A stretch of 64,000 bases of DNA from Alphaproteobacteria bacterium (GTDB lineage Bacteria > Pseudomonadota > Alphaproteobacteria > Rickettsiales > UBA3002): contig JAFLDD010000001.1 in NCBI GenBank assembly GCA_017302575.1, positions 186,001 to 250,000 of the forward strand. Reading direction: 5' to 3'. Shown here piece after piece: positions 50,141 to 59,058 of this stretch. How positions within the stretch are numbered: the first letter of the stretch is position 1; each line of letters starts with the position of its first letter. The notes beneath the pieces were generated by a model, which searched no databases, was not told where the DNA came from, and saw only the letters and a program-made list of their open reading frames with translations. The position numbers were made by a program, and so were the translations under genes.

Positions 50141-51925
50141 ATGCAAAGCTTCTCCCTCAAAAAACGGCTCTTATCCAGTGTGGCTGCGGCTTTGCTGATG
50201 GTGTCTTATGCCCATGCAGATGAGCCAAAAACGGCTAAGAAGCCTGCCGAAGTCCCTAGTTCTGGCGAAGTATTGGCTGCGCCGAAGGTCAAAACAGGCT
50301 TGGCGGGGAGCTTCCTTTCCAGCCGATTTGCCCGCAAACATCAAGATATTGGAGAGGCTTCCAAGTATATTATGGAGGCGCTACAGCACGACCCTAAAAA
50401 CCAAGATTTGATACATGAGGGTATTCGCCTGCATGTGCTGGCAGGAAACATTCAAGACGCGATTGTCCTCAGCCATGAGCTGGATGCGCTGTATGAAAAA
50501 GATCCGCTCATCGTGATTGTGCGTATGTTGGAGCAGGTAGATCGCAAGAATTACAAAGCCGCCAAGCTGACGATTAGCAAAGCACCCGATGGTGGATTGT
50601 TTGGTATCATCAAACCCGTAATGGATGCGTGGTTATACATCGCGCAGGGTCAAGTGAAGGGCGAGGTGAATCTCAAGGGCGCGATTGAAAAGTCAGGCTT
50701 CTTTGCGCCATTCCTGACCTACCACGTCGCGCTAATGAATGACGTGCTTGGTAAAGAAGAGGCGGCGATTAAGTCCTACAAAAAAGCCAGCGCGGACATT
50801 GCGGTTACGCCGTATCGCGTGGTGGAGGCTGTGTCGAATTTCTATCAACGACGTGGGGATTTCAGCAAAGCGCAGAACGTATTTGATATGTATGCGAAGG
50901 CGAATCCTGATTCGAATTTAATTCCTGAGCCGATTGATAAATCCAAGAACGTTGCGCCTTTGGTGGGTGATGTGCGCCAAGGTATGGCGGAGATGTTCTT
51001 CACCACGGCCAGCATTTTGTTTGGTGAAGAAGCTTCGCAGGATACGTTTGTCTATTTGCGTGCGGCACTGTTTTTACGCCCAAATCTGCCGCCTGCACAG
51101 CTTATGCTGGCGAGTTTATATGAGCAGTCTGGCGATTATCAGCGCGCGATTGAAGTCTATGATGGCATTGAGCGTGGTAATGTATTCTTTCGTCGTGGGC
51201 AGATTCGCAAAGCACTGAATCTAGAGGCGATGGGTAAGCCAAAAGCCGCACTCGCGCTGCTAAGCAGTATTGCCGAAGATTACCCGCAGGACGAGTCGGC
51301 GCTCATCACGAAGGGTGACATTCTGCGTGAGCAGGAAAAATTTGAAGAGGCAGCAAGTGCCTATAGTGCGGCGATTGAACGTATCGGCACGCTCAAGAAT
51401 ACTGACTGGCCGCTACTTTATGCGCGCGGTATTTGCTACGAGCGGGCGGGTGAATGGGAGCAGGCAGAAATTGATTTGCTGCATGCACTGAAGTTGGAGC
51501 CTAACCAACCTGATGTTCTGAACTACCTTGCCTATAGTTGGCTTACGCTAAATAAAAACGTTAACAAGGCTCGAGAGTATCTTGAAACGGCTGTAGAAAT
51601 GCGCCCTGATGATGCACATATTATTGATAGTATGGGTTGGGCATATTATTTGTCTGGGGACTTTAATAAAGCTGTTGAATATCTTGAAAAGTCAGCAGAA
51701 ATTATTCCTGATGATGCGACGATCAATGACCATTTGGGAGACGCATATTGGCGCGTCGGCCGCCAAACGGAAGCCAAGTTCCAATGGAAGCGCGCGTTGA
51801 ATTTTAAACCAGAAAATGAAGCGGCTGAGCTGATCAAGAAGAAGTTAAAGGACGGTCTGTCGCCGTTCTTAAAACAGCAGCAATCGTCCAATGGTGTTAA
51901 GGACAAACATTTTGCGGCCGAGTAA
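50141..51925 (+). CDS. exported TPR-repeat protein, 594 aa
   Basis: Signal peptide (LLSSVAAALLMVSYAHA) followed by many TPR units. Clear ones are LMLASLYEQSGDYQRAIEVY, LLYARGICYERAGEWEQAEI, VLNYLAYSWLTLNKNVNKAR and IIDSMGWAYYLSGDFNKAVE...YLEKSAEIIPDDATIND. TPR arrays make protein-protein scaffolds; the last units have the usual D-x-x-GWAYY signature of a widespread alphaproteobacterial TPR family. It precedes ispE by one base. Confidence 0.9.
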   Translation: MQSFSLKKRLLSSVAAALLMVSYAHADEPKTAKKPAEVPSSGEVLAAPKVKTGLAGSFLSSRFARKHQDIGEASKYIMEALQHDPKNQDLIHEGIRLHVLAGNIQDAIVLSHELDALYEKDPLIVIVRMLEQVDRKNYKAAKLTISKAPDGGLFGIIKPVMDAWLYIAQGQVKGEVNLKGAIEKSGFFAPFLTYHVALMNDVLGKEEAAIKSYKKASADIAVTPYRVVEAVSNFYQRRGDFSKAQNVFDMYAKANPDSNLIPEPIDKSKNVAPLVGDVRQGMAEMFFTTASILFGEEASQDTFVYLRAALFLRPNLPPAQLMLASLYEQSGDYQRAIEVYDGIERGNVFFRRGQIRKALNLEAMGKPKAALALLSSIAEDYPQDESALITKGDILREQEKFEEAASAYSAAIERIGTLKNTDWPLLYARGICYERAGEWEQAEIDLLHALKLEPNQPDVLNYLAYSWLTLNKNVNKAREYLETAVEMRPDDAHIIDSMGWAYYLSGDFNKAVEYLEKSAEIIPDDATINDHLGDAYWRVGRQTEAKFQWKRALNFKPENEAAELIKKKLKDGLSPFLKQQQSSNGVKDKHFAAE

Positions 51926-51926
51926 T

Positions 51927-52769
51927 ATGCTAACTACTCACGCACCTGCGAAACTTAATCTCTATCTACATATTCAAGGCAAGCGCGCGGACGGGTATCA
52001 CCTGCTTGAGTCGCTTGTTGTGTTCACCGAGTTTGGCGATGTGCTAACGGCAGAGCAGGCTGATGCATTGACGCTTTCTATCCATGGCGAATTTGCCGAT
52101 GCTTCAGGCAACACTGCGGATAATTTGGTGTTGCGTGCTGCGCAGGCATTGCAGTCGGCATGTCATATTTCGCAAGGTGCGAAGCTTACCCTTACGAAGA
52201 ATATCCCTGTTGGTGCTGGTCTTGGTGGTGGCTCTGCGGATGCGGCGGCGGCACTCAAATTACTGTGCAAGCTTTGGGCGGTGATTCCCTCGCGCGAGCA
52301 GCTTCAAACGATTGCTGTAGCACTTGGTGCAGATGTTGCCATGTGTTTGGAGAGTAAACCACTCATCGCGCGTGGTGTAGGTGATGAGGTGGCGCTTCTC
52401 AACGAATCTCTCGCGCCATTGCCAATGGTGTTGGTGTATCCGCGCATCCACCTCGCAACGCCTGAGGTCTATGGGCGTTATCAGCATGAATATACACCTG
52501 CATCACCCAGCATATCGCGAGCAAATTTTTTGGATGACTTGCGTCCAACTCATAACCAATTACAGCGTGCGGCTATCTCGCTTGTGCCTGAGGTAGCTGA
52601 GGTTCTATTGGTGGTTGCTGGCTATCCTCAGGTTGAGATTTCGCGAATGTGCGGTAGCGGCTCAAGCTGTTTCGCTATCACGCACGACATGGCGTCTGCC
52701 GAACGTATGGCAAAAGATATAGAACGCCGTTATCCCAATTGGTGGGTAAAAGTGACGCGAACTATTTAA
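51927..52769 (+). CDS. ispE: 4-diphosphocytidyl-2-C-methyl-D-erythritol kinase
   Basis: A 280-residue GHMP kinase that phosphorylates CDP-ME in the non-mevalonate isoprenoid pathway. THAPAKLNLYLHIQGKRADG holds the substrate Lys and YHLLESL follows. The ATP-binding glycine loop is NIPVGAGLGGGSADAAAALK, with LGADVAMCLE carrying the catalytic Asp and MCGSGSSCFAI as motif 3. The ATG at 51927 follows the TPR stop codon. Confidence 0.96.
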   Translation: MLTTHAPAKLNLYLHIQGKRADGYHLLESLVVFTEFGDVLTAEQADALTLSIHGEFADASGNTADNLVLRAAQALQSACHISQGAKLTLTKNIPVGAGLGGGSADAAAALKLLCKLWAVIPSREQLQTIAVALGADVAMCLESKPLIARGVGDEVALLNESLAPLPMVLVYPRIHLATPEVYGRYQHEYTPASPSISRANFLDDLRPTHNQLQRAAISLVPEVAEVLLVVAGYPQVEISRMCGSGSSCFAITHDMASAERMAKDIERRYPNWWVKVTRTI

Positions 52770-53499
52770 GTGGCGCTACTTTTGCTTCAAGCCCTGCGAA
52801 ATCAAGCGCGTGTGGTACGAACTCGTTACCAATCACGAGGCTAGGTGTACCCTGAACACCGATTTTGGTGCCTAGCTGGCGCACCGTTTCGATTTTTTCT
52901 TGATACTCTGGCTTAGCAATCTCAGCTTTTACATCTGCTTCTTTGAGGCCCACTTCGGCTGCGAACTTGAGGGCGGTTGCTTCATCCGCACGACCTTCAA
53001 AGCCCATCATCTTGCTGTGGAATTCGAAATACTTCTCAGGGGCAAGCGCGTGAACGGCAAGGCCGATTTTCGAGTTGGTTTCTGATACAGGGCCAAAGAT
53101 TGGGAATTCCTTGAAGATAACTTTCACGTCTTTATCTTTTTTCGCCAGTTCGTCGATGGCTTTGAACGCCATTTTGCAAGCAGGGCAGTTATAGTCGAAG
53201 AACTCAACTATGACGGCTTTCGCGTCTTTTGAACCAATGAAGGGTGAATTTGGATTTTCATAAAGCGCTTTTTGCACTTCAGGATCTTTGAGGGCTTCGG
53301 TTGCGTCTGCAGTTTTTGCTTTGCGCTGGTCCTCTTGCCATTTTTGCACGGAGTCCATGATAACGCTTGGATTTGCCATCAAATATGCCTTGATGGTTTC
53401 GTCGCTGGTGCCAGCAGATTGTTGTGGCAAGAAGTGCGCGCTACCCGCACCAATAATAGCAGCGATAACAGCAGTAATAAGAGTTTGTTTGGTTTGCAT
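52762..53499 (-). CDS. DsbA-family thiol oxidoreductase (CPAC, Com1-like)
   Basis: A 245-residue periplasmic protein with an N-terminal hydrophobic helix (TLITAVIAAIIGAGSAHFL). A helical N-terminal extension (ETIKAYLMANPSVIMDSVQK) is typical of the Com1/ScsC group. The thioredoxin domain has VIVEFFDYNCPACKMAFKAI (CPAC) and the cis-Pro loop GTPSLVIGNEFV. It probably acts as disulfide isomerase or oxidase. Distinct from the CPHC protein at 40760-41485. Convergent with ispE, overlapping by 8 bases. Confidence 0.92.
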   Translation of the reverse strand: MQTKQTLITAVIAAIIGAGSAHFLPQQSAGTSDETIKAYLMANPSVIMDSVQKWQEDQRKAKTADATEALKDPEVQKALYENPNSPFIGSKDAKAVIVEFFDYNCPACKMAFKAIDELAKKDKDVKVIFKEFPIFGPVSETNSKIGLAVHALAPEKYFEFHSKMMGFEGRADEATALKFAAEVGLKEADVKAEIAKPEYQEKIETVRQLGTKIGVQGTPSLVIGNEFVPHALDFAGLEAKVAPLK

Positions 53500-53565
53500 G
53501 GGGATCCTCCGTGAATGGTGGTAATCAAATACGAGTGCTCTAATTAAGCAAGTGAAAAACTATGT

Positions 53566-54918
53566 TTAGAACAGACTGTTCTTTTTCTGTTCAATCAGTT
53601 GTTCACGCGCATCACGTTCAAGGTCATCAATCTGCAAGGCGATGGCTGATTCGCCCTGCACATGGCTGCGCGCCCGCTTAACATGTTGAAGTACGGTTTC
53701 AAAATCCCCTTGCAGGGCGGCTTCCTCTGCCAAGGCTGCATAAGAAGTGCCAAGATCGCCGCGCTTACCATATGCAATTGCCAGTTGGCGCCAGGTGAAA
53801 TCGTTGCTGTCGTCTAGTGCGGTGGCACGCTCAAGCAGTGCAATGGCGCGGCCTAGTAGTGCAGGGTCATCGCGTGCGATAAGGGTTTTTGCATAATCGG
53901 TCATAATCAATGCTGAGTCTGGCAACAATACGGAGGCGCGCTGATACGCGGTGGTGGCGCCATTCAAATCACCCGTCTCGAAAAGGATTTGGCCAAGCGT
54001 GTCTTGGAAGAAGGGGTCATTTGGTTTTTCTTTGATGAGTTGGCGCATCGCGGCGATGGCTTTCTTCGATTCAGCGGCTCTAAAGTCAGCGATGGCGCGT
54101 GCATAGCGTGCGGCAATGTCTTTGCGTGATTCGGGATAAAGCTTACGTATCACATCGCGCGATTCCATGAATGCGGCGAGCTTGGCGACCATGCGTGCGT
54201 GCATAGGTACGAATTGGGAAGGCACTTGGTTCTTGGGGATTGTAGATTCCTTGATGTGATTGCGCACTGTGGCGACACGTTCAGAGGTAAGTGGGTGGGT
54301 CTGTAAATACGGGTCACGTTTGCTGACGGCGCCAGATTCATTACGGCGCAGCGTTTCGAACATTTCTAGCACGCCAGCCGAGGATATCTCATTATCATCG
54401 AGGAATTTGAGTGCCGCATGGTCTGCGGATTGCTCATTGATGCGAACTTCGGTGAAGAAATTGCGCATCGCGATGTTCTGGCCACCCGTAATAATGCCAG
54501 CGCCCGCGCTGCCAGCGCCACCTGCAATTGCTGCTGCACCCAGCACCGCACTAATCGCGGAACCAAGTAATGCACGATTCGTTTTGGCGCTGAATTGCGA
54601 TAGGTGCGCGCCGCTAATGTGTCCTGTCTCGTGGGCGATAACGCCAATCAACATGCCAGGATTTCTCGTTACGCGTATCAAGCCAGTGTTGATGAAAATA
54701 TTGAGACCACCAGCAACGAATGCGTTTACAGCAGGGTCATTGACGATGAGGATGCGTATATCTTCGGACGGTATGCCTGCGCTTTGAAAAATAGGATTGG
54801 CGTAAGCGCGGAGTGTGTATTCGACTTCAGCGTCGCGTATCAAGCCACCTGCATGTGCAATCATTGGCGTAAACGCAGCGATTGCAACGCTAAGATAGGC
54901 AATGATTCTGCGTATCAT
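53566..54918 (-). CDS. bepA-like: M48-family periplasmic metallopeptidase with TPR (BepA-like)
   Basis: A 450-residue exported protein with signal peptide (IIAYLSVAIAAFTPMIAHA). The M48 domain has GVIAHETGHISGAHL (HExxH) and INEQSADHAALKFL (ExxxD). The C-terminal half carries TPR-like repeats (FFQDTLGQILFETGDLNGAT; AYQRASVLLPDSALIMTDYA; ITLAERATALDDSNDF-type). In E. coli BepA checks assembly of outer-membrane proteins. It follows rne by 24 bases on the same strand. Confidence 0.9.
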   Translation of the reverse strand: MIRRIIAYLSVAIAAFTPMIAHAGGLIRDAEVEYTLRAYANPIFQSAGIPSEDIRILIVNDPAVNAFVAGGLNIFINTGLIRVTRNPGMLIGVIAHETGHISGAHLSQFSAKTNRALLGSAISAVLGAAAIAGGAGSAGAGIITGGQNIAMRNFFTEVRINEQSADHAALKFLDDNEISSAGVLEMFETLRRNESGAVSKRDPYLQTHPLTSERVATVRNHIKESTIPKNQVPSQFVPMHARMVAKLAAFMESRDVIRKLYPESRKDIAARYARAIADFRAAESKKAIAAMRQLIKEKPNDPFFQDTLGQILFETGDLNGATTAYQRASVLLPDSALIMTDYAKTLIARDDPALLGRAIALLERATALDDSNDFTWRQLAIAYGKRGDLGTSYAALAEEAALQGDFETVLQHVKRARSHVQGESAIALQIDDLERDAREQLIEQKKNSLF

Positions 54919-54942
54919 CGAGGGGGCTCCCACGTAGATGAT

Positions 54943-57504
54943 TTAGCCTTCGAGCATCTTGCTCCACCAGCCTTTGCGCTTAGGCTTTTCTTCCTGCGTT
55001 GGTGCATTGAGTGGCACGACGGTGTTTGGAATAATGTTCGCAGGTTGAGGTGCGCTTGGCTTCGTGAAATCGCGTAAATGCGGTGGGCGTGGAACGCCTG
55101 CCGTATCATCAGCGCGTGGCTCACGAGGAGGGCGTGCCTCACGTTGCTCACGTGGTGCGCGCGGCTCGCCACCTTCTTCACGTGGTGGACGGTTGCGATC
55201 ACGGTTGTTACGGCCACGACCGCCACGACGGCCACGACGACCGCCACGTTCACCGCGTTCACGGCGTGGTTTACCAGCGCCTTCAGCTACGGGAATTGGG
55301 TTGCCCTCTGCATCAAGTGCAGGAGGTTGTGGTTCAGCGTTTTCACGTGGTTCACGCGCTGGGCGTTCGTGACGTGCTTTACTATGGCGATGTGGTTTGT
55401 CGCTCGGAGTAGCTTCTTCACCTTCTGCTGCCTCAGCCTCGACCACGTCTTCGTCAGTTGAATCTTCTGGGCCCGCATCATCACTGCGGCCTTTACCGCC
55501 ACGACGACCACGACGACGCGGCTTTTTATTGCCTTTGCCATCATCATGCGCGACTTCTTTGCCTTCCGCATTCACTTTGATCAGGCGGTAAACACCACTC
55601 AACATCGTGTCGTCGGTCAGAATCACAACACGAACATTGTAGCGGTCCTCGATGGCGCGAAGCATATCGCGTTTTTCGTTGAGCAGGTGTAATGCAGCTT
55701 CCTGATAGGCAGTCACGCGCAGAGTTACGAACTGGCCAGATGCCGCTTCCTTCTCGAGCGTGCGAACGATTTGGATACCTACAGTCTCTACCGAGTGCAC
55801 ATAGCCCGAACCTTTACAATGTGGGCAAGGCTGACCCATCGCTTCAGCTAGTGATGGGCGCAGGCGTTGGCGTGACATTTCCATCAGACCAAACATGCTG
55901 ATGCGGGCGATTTGAATTTTCGCGCGGTCTTTTTTGAGTGCATCCTTCATCGCACGTTCAATGGTGCGGCGATTCTTGCCGTAATTCATATCAATGAAGT
56001 CGATGACAATCAGACCAGCCAAATCGCGCAGGCGCAATTGGCGGGCAATTTCATGCGCCGCCTCGAGATTGGTCTTGAGTGCTGTTTCTTCGACATTGCG
56101 CTCACTGGTCGAACGACCCGAGTTTACGTCGATAGAAATCAATGCTTCGGTTGGGTTGATGATGAGGTAACCACCCGAGCGCAAGCGTACTTGTGGCTCT
56201 AACATCGACTCTAGCTGTTCTTCAACACCCATGAGCGTGAAGAGTGGCAAGTGTTCCTTGTGCAGCTTCACTTTGCCTTCGCTTTGCGGCATCAGCATGT
56301 TCATGAATTCTTTAGCGTCGTTATACGCCGCTTCGCCTTCGATCACGATGTCTTCGATGTCACTGGTGAACAGGTCGCGCAGTGAACGCTTGATGAGGTT
56401 GCCTTCCTCATAAATGAGGGCAGGGGCGGTTGATTTCAGCGTCTGTTCGCGAATCTGGTTCCAGAGCTTGATGAGATATTCATAATCACGACGGATTTCG
56501 GCAATCTCGCGGTCGATACCTGCGGTGCGTATAATCACGCTCATACCCTTATGGCCGCGCAGGTCGCTTGCCATTTCTTTCAGGTTGCGGCGTTGTTCAC
56601 GGTCGGTAATCTTGCGGGAAATGCCGCCGCCCTTTGGCGAGTTTGGCATCAATACGCAATAACGGCCAGCGAGAGAGATGTACGTAGTCAGCGAGCAGCC
56701 TTTATTGCCGCGCTCTTCTTTAATCACTTGTACCAATACGATTTGGTTGCGCTTGATCACTTCTTGAATGCGGTAGCGACGATGGAAGCCACGACCACGA
56801 TCATTCTCGCCACGATCACCGCGTTCACGACGGCCGCCACGGCGGCCACGATCACTACGCTCACCTTCCGCACCGGTGATGCTATCACCATCTGCGGCAG
56901 CGCCCTGTGCGTCTTCAGGTAAATCGCTGAAGGCTTCGGCGGGAACGTCGTTGATGTTGGCTTCAGGGGTGAAGTCTGAATCCTCGGGTAGTGGGTCGCT
57001 ATAGGTAGCGAATTCTGGCGCATCGAGGGATTGGAGAGGTTGGTCAATGCGGTCGGACTCTGTCGCTTCGTCCAGCAGTTCGCTGGCGGGCTCTGAACTA
57101 ATTTCCGACGGGCCTTCAACGAAGCCATCATCATCTTTTACATAACGGCGGCCTTCACGGGCAGCTTGCTCGCGTTCAAAGGCGGCTTCCTCGGCAGCTT
57201 CTTCGGCTTCCGCTTCGGCAATTTGTTCCTCAAGCAGCTTCTGCTTGTCCTCGACGGGGAGCTGGTAATAGTCAGGGTGAATTTCTGAGAAGGGAAGGAA
57301 GCCCTGCTTGCCGCCACCATATTCTACGAAGGCAGCCTGAAGGGAGGGTTCAACGCGCGTAATCTTCGCGAGGTAAACGTTACCCTTAATTTGTGATTTT
57401 GACGAGGTAACGAAATCATATTCGTAGAGTTTGTCCCCATCGACGATTGCAACGCGTGACTCTTCTGGGTGCACCGCGTCGATAAACATGCGCTTAGTAG
57501 CCAT
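54943..57504 (-). CDS. rne: ribonuclease E/G
   Basis: An 853-residue endoribonuclease, the core of RNA degradation and rRNA/tRNA processing. The S1-like N-terminal part (KGNVYLAKITRVEPSLQAAF) is split by an acidic insertion of ~170 residues (EAEAEEAAEEAAF... and onward). The catalytic domain has LISIDVNSGRST and VIDFIDM with the Mg2+-binding Asp residues, and the zinc link CPHCKGSG. The C-terminal ~190 residues are disordered, Arg/Gly/Pro/Glu-rich (RRGRRGGKGR; RRGRRGGRGRNN), a probable RNA-binding/degradosome scaffold, ending with a short KGWWSKML motif. Confidence 0.95.
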   Translation of the reverse strand: MATKRMFIDAVHPEESRVAIVDGDKLYEYDFVTSSKSQIKGNVYLAKITRVEPSLQAAFVEYGGGKQGFLPFSEIHPDYYQLPVEDKQKLLEEQIAEAEAEEAAEEAAFEREQAAREGRRYVKDDDGFVEGPSEISSEPASELLDEATESDRIDQPLQSLDAPEFATYSDPLPEDSDFTPEANINDVPAEAFSDLPEDAQGAAADGDSITGAEGERSDRGRRGGRRERGDRGENDRGRGFHRRYRIQEVIKRNQIVLVQVIKEERGNKGCSLTTYISLAGRYCVLMPNSPKGGGISRKITDREQRRNLKEMASDLRGHKGMSVIIRTAGIDREIAEIRRDYEYLIKLWNQIREQTLKSTAPALIYEEGNLIKRSLRDLFTSDIEDIVIEGEAAYNDAKEFMNMLMPQSEGKVKLHKEHLPLFTLMGVEEQLESMLEPQVRLRSGGYLIINPTEALISIDVNSGRSTSERNVEETALKTNLEAAHEIARQLRLRDLAGLIVIDFIDMNYGKNRRTIERAMKDALKKDRAKIQIARISMFGLMEMSRQRLRPSLAEAMGQPCPHCKGSGYVHSVETVGIQIVRTLEKEAASGQFVTLRVTAYQEAALHLLNEKRDMLRAIEDRYNVRVVILTDDTMLSGVYRLIKVNAEGKEVAHDDGKGNKKPRRRGRRGGKGRSDDAGPEDSTDEDVVEAEAAEGEEATPSDKPHRHSKARHERPAREPRENAEPQPPALDAEGNPIPVAEGAGKPRRERGERGGRRGRRGGRGRNNRDRNRPPREEGGEPRAPREQREARPPREPRADDTAGVPRPPHLRDFTKPSAPQPANIIPNTVVPLNAPTQEEKPKRKGWWSKMLEG

Positions 57505-57874
57505 GTGTCTCTCCTATCTACAGGAGCCTTGCAATCTTAGGGTCGTGCTAACCACTACGAGCGTGGTTCTTGAGATGCGGCTTTATATAGATTACCCGCC
57601 GCTATGCTGGTCGTGGACTAGTCCACCTTCGCGCAACCCCGCACATGATGCTGAGGCTGCTGCATATTTTCCCGTCCGCACGATGCCGCTTTCGCTTTAG
57701 GCACCTGATGTTAACTTAACCCTGCCGTCACGTCCGCGTACACCCGTTATGTTTGCATGGGCTCGCAGGCAACAGCCGAATTCCGAGGCCACTATAGGTA
57801 GTTGTGCCCAGTGGTGCAACTTCTTTTATTAAGCAGTTGAAGTTCATGATGGTTAGGCTAGGTTCACGACTCTT
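57505..57874. promoter_or_regulatory. divergent rne / amidase intergenic region with leader hairpins
   Basis: 370 bases without a convincing gene. On the rne strand CTCCT (57522-57526) can pair with the ribosome-binding AGGAG (57511-57515), hiding it in a 5-bp hairpin. Further up is a second hairpin, AACCAC/GTGGTT (57550-57568), and a perfect 14-base palindrome, GTGGACTAGTCCAC (57613-57626). An A/T-rich CTTTATATAG at 57581-57590 could be an rne -10 region. No clear promoter for the amidase gene was found. Confidence 0.5.
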
Positions 57875-59047
57875 ATGCGTCAGCTTTTTACCCTCATTGT
57901 TGGTTTTCTCTTAATACCCGCCATCGCGCAAGCGGATGTGTCGGGCGTTGACGTGCAAATTGGCGCAGATAAAGAGCGTATTATCCTGCATTCGGACGTT
58001 CAGCTTGCTCATAAGAAACTCTTTTTGCTCGCGAAACCAGACCGTTTGGTCGTCGACTTCCCTGCGATTAGCGCCCCTAACTTACAATTGCCCACTGATT
58101 ATAAAGGGCAGGCTATTCAAGGTATTCGTTTTGGGCGGTTTGATGCCCAGACCTCGCGTATCGTACTTGATTTGAAATACCCTGTGACCGTAAAGGGCAG
58201 TTATAGTGTGCCTAATGCGAAGGGTGGTGGCTGGCAATATGTGCTCGATATTGCGGGTCAAGCCGGTAATCCCGCACCAAAGGGTGGGGCGATTCCATGG
58301 CCGAAGCCCATTTCCACACAGGAAACCCCCGTACCGCCAGCGATTACCCCTAAACCTGCCGCCAAAAAACCCCTTATCGTGATTGATGCAGGCCATGGCG
58401 GCCAAGATCCGGGTGCGATTGGTATTAAGCGCAGCTACGAAAAACACATCACGCTTGATTATGCGAAGTCAGTGCGCGACGTGCTGCTACGTAGTGGGCG
58501 CTACCGTGTGCTGCTAACGCGCAGTGATGACCGATTCATTATGTTGGGTGAGCGCGTGAATATTGCCCGTAAAGCTAAGGCCGATATTTTCATTTCACTA
58601 CATGCTGATTCGAACCCACGTAAAGATGCGCGCGGACTTTCGGTGTATACACTTTCGGAAACAGCATCGGACGCAGAGGCGGAAGCGTTGGCGGAGCAAG
58701 AAAATAAATCCGATATTATTGGCGGTATGGATTTGCCAAAAGTGGACGAAGAGGTTGCCAATATCCTCATTGACCTCGTGCAGCGCGAGACTATGACCAA
58801 ATCAGGCGTGCTTGCTGACCATGTGGTCGAGTCGATGCATGATAAAATCAATTTATTGCCGAACCCACATCGCTATGCGGGCTTCCGCGTTCTGAAGGCG
58901 CCTGATACACCTTCGATTCTGGTGGAGATTGGGTTTCTCTCCAATCCACAAGACGAACAATTGCTGGGCTCAAAAGAATTCCGAGGATTATTCTCAGGCT
59001 CAATACTCAAAGCGCTTGATAACCACTTCGCTGATAAGCGTTCGTGA
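57875..59047 (+). CDS. amiC: N-acetylmuramoyl-L-alanine amidase (AmiC type)
   Basis: A 390-residue periplasmic cell-division amidase that cleaves peptide stems from peptidoglycan. Signal peptide (LFTLIVGFLLIPAIAQA), an AMIN domain for septal targeting (~25-130; KPDRLVVDFPAI, FDAQTSRIVLDL), a Pro-rich linker, and an Amidase_3 domain with zinc ligands IVIDAGHGGQDPGAIG (His) and the later Glu/His motifs (YEKHITLDY, ISLHADSNP). The catalytic Glu is in PSILVEIGFLSNPQDEQLL. It overlaps or abuts the PBP1A gene. Confidence 0.94.
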   Translation: MRQLFTLIVGFLLIPAIAQADVSGVDVQIGADKERIILHSDVQLAHKKLFLLAKPDRLVVDFPAISAPNLQLPTDYKGQAIQGIRFGRFDAQTSRIVLDLKYPVTVKGSYSVPNAKGGGWQYVLDIAGQAGNPAPKGGAIPWPKPISTQETPVPPAITPKPAAKKPLIVIDAGHGGQDPGAIGIKRSYEKHITLDYAKSVRDVLLRSGRYRVLLTRSDDRFIMLGERVNIARKAKADIFISLHADSNPRKDARGLSVYTLSETASDAEAEALAEQENKSDIIGGMDLPKVDEEVANILIDLVQRETMTKSGVLADHVVESMHDKINLLPNPHRYAGFRVLKAPDTPSILVEIGFLSNPQDEQLLGSKEFRGLFSGSILKALDNHFADKRS

Positions 59048-59058
59048 AGGATTTAGGG

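Noticed and set aside
55064..55461. Arg/Ser- and Thr-rich plus-strand frames opposite the rne tail
   Set aside because: They mirror the Arg/Gly-rich disordered tail of RNase E and have no independent support.
57431..57700. 89-codon plus-strand frame across the rne start
   Set aside because: It is mostly antisense to rne and its leader, with no ribosome-binding site or recognisable product.
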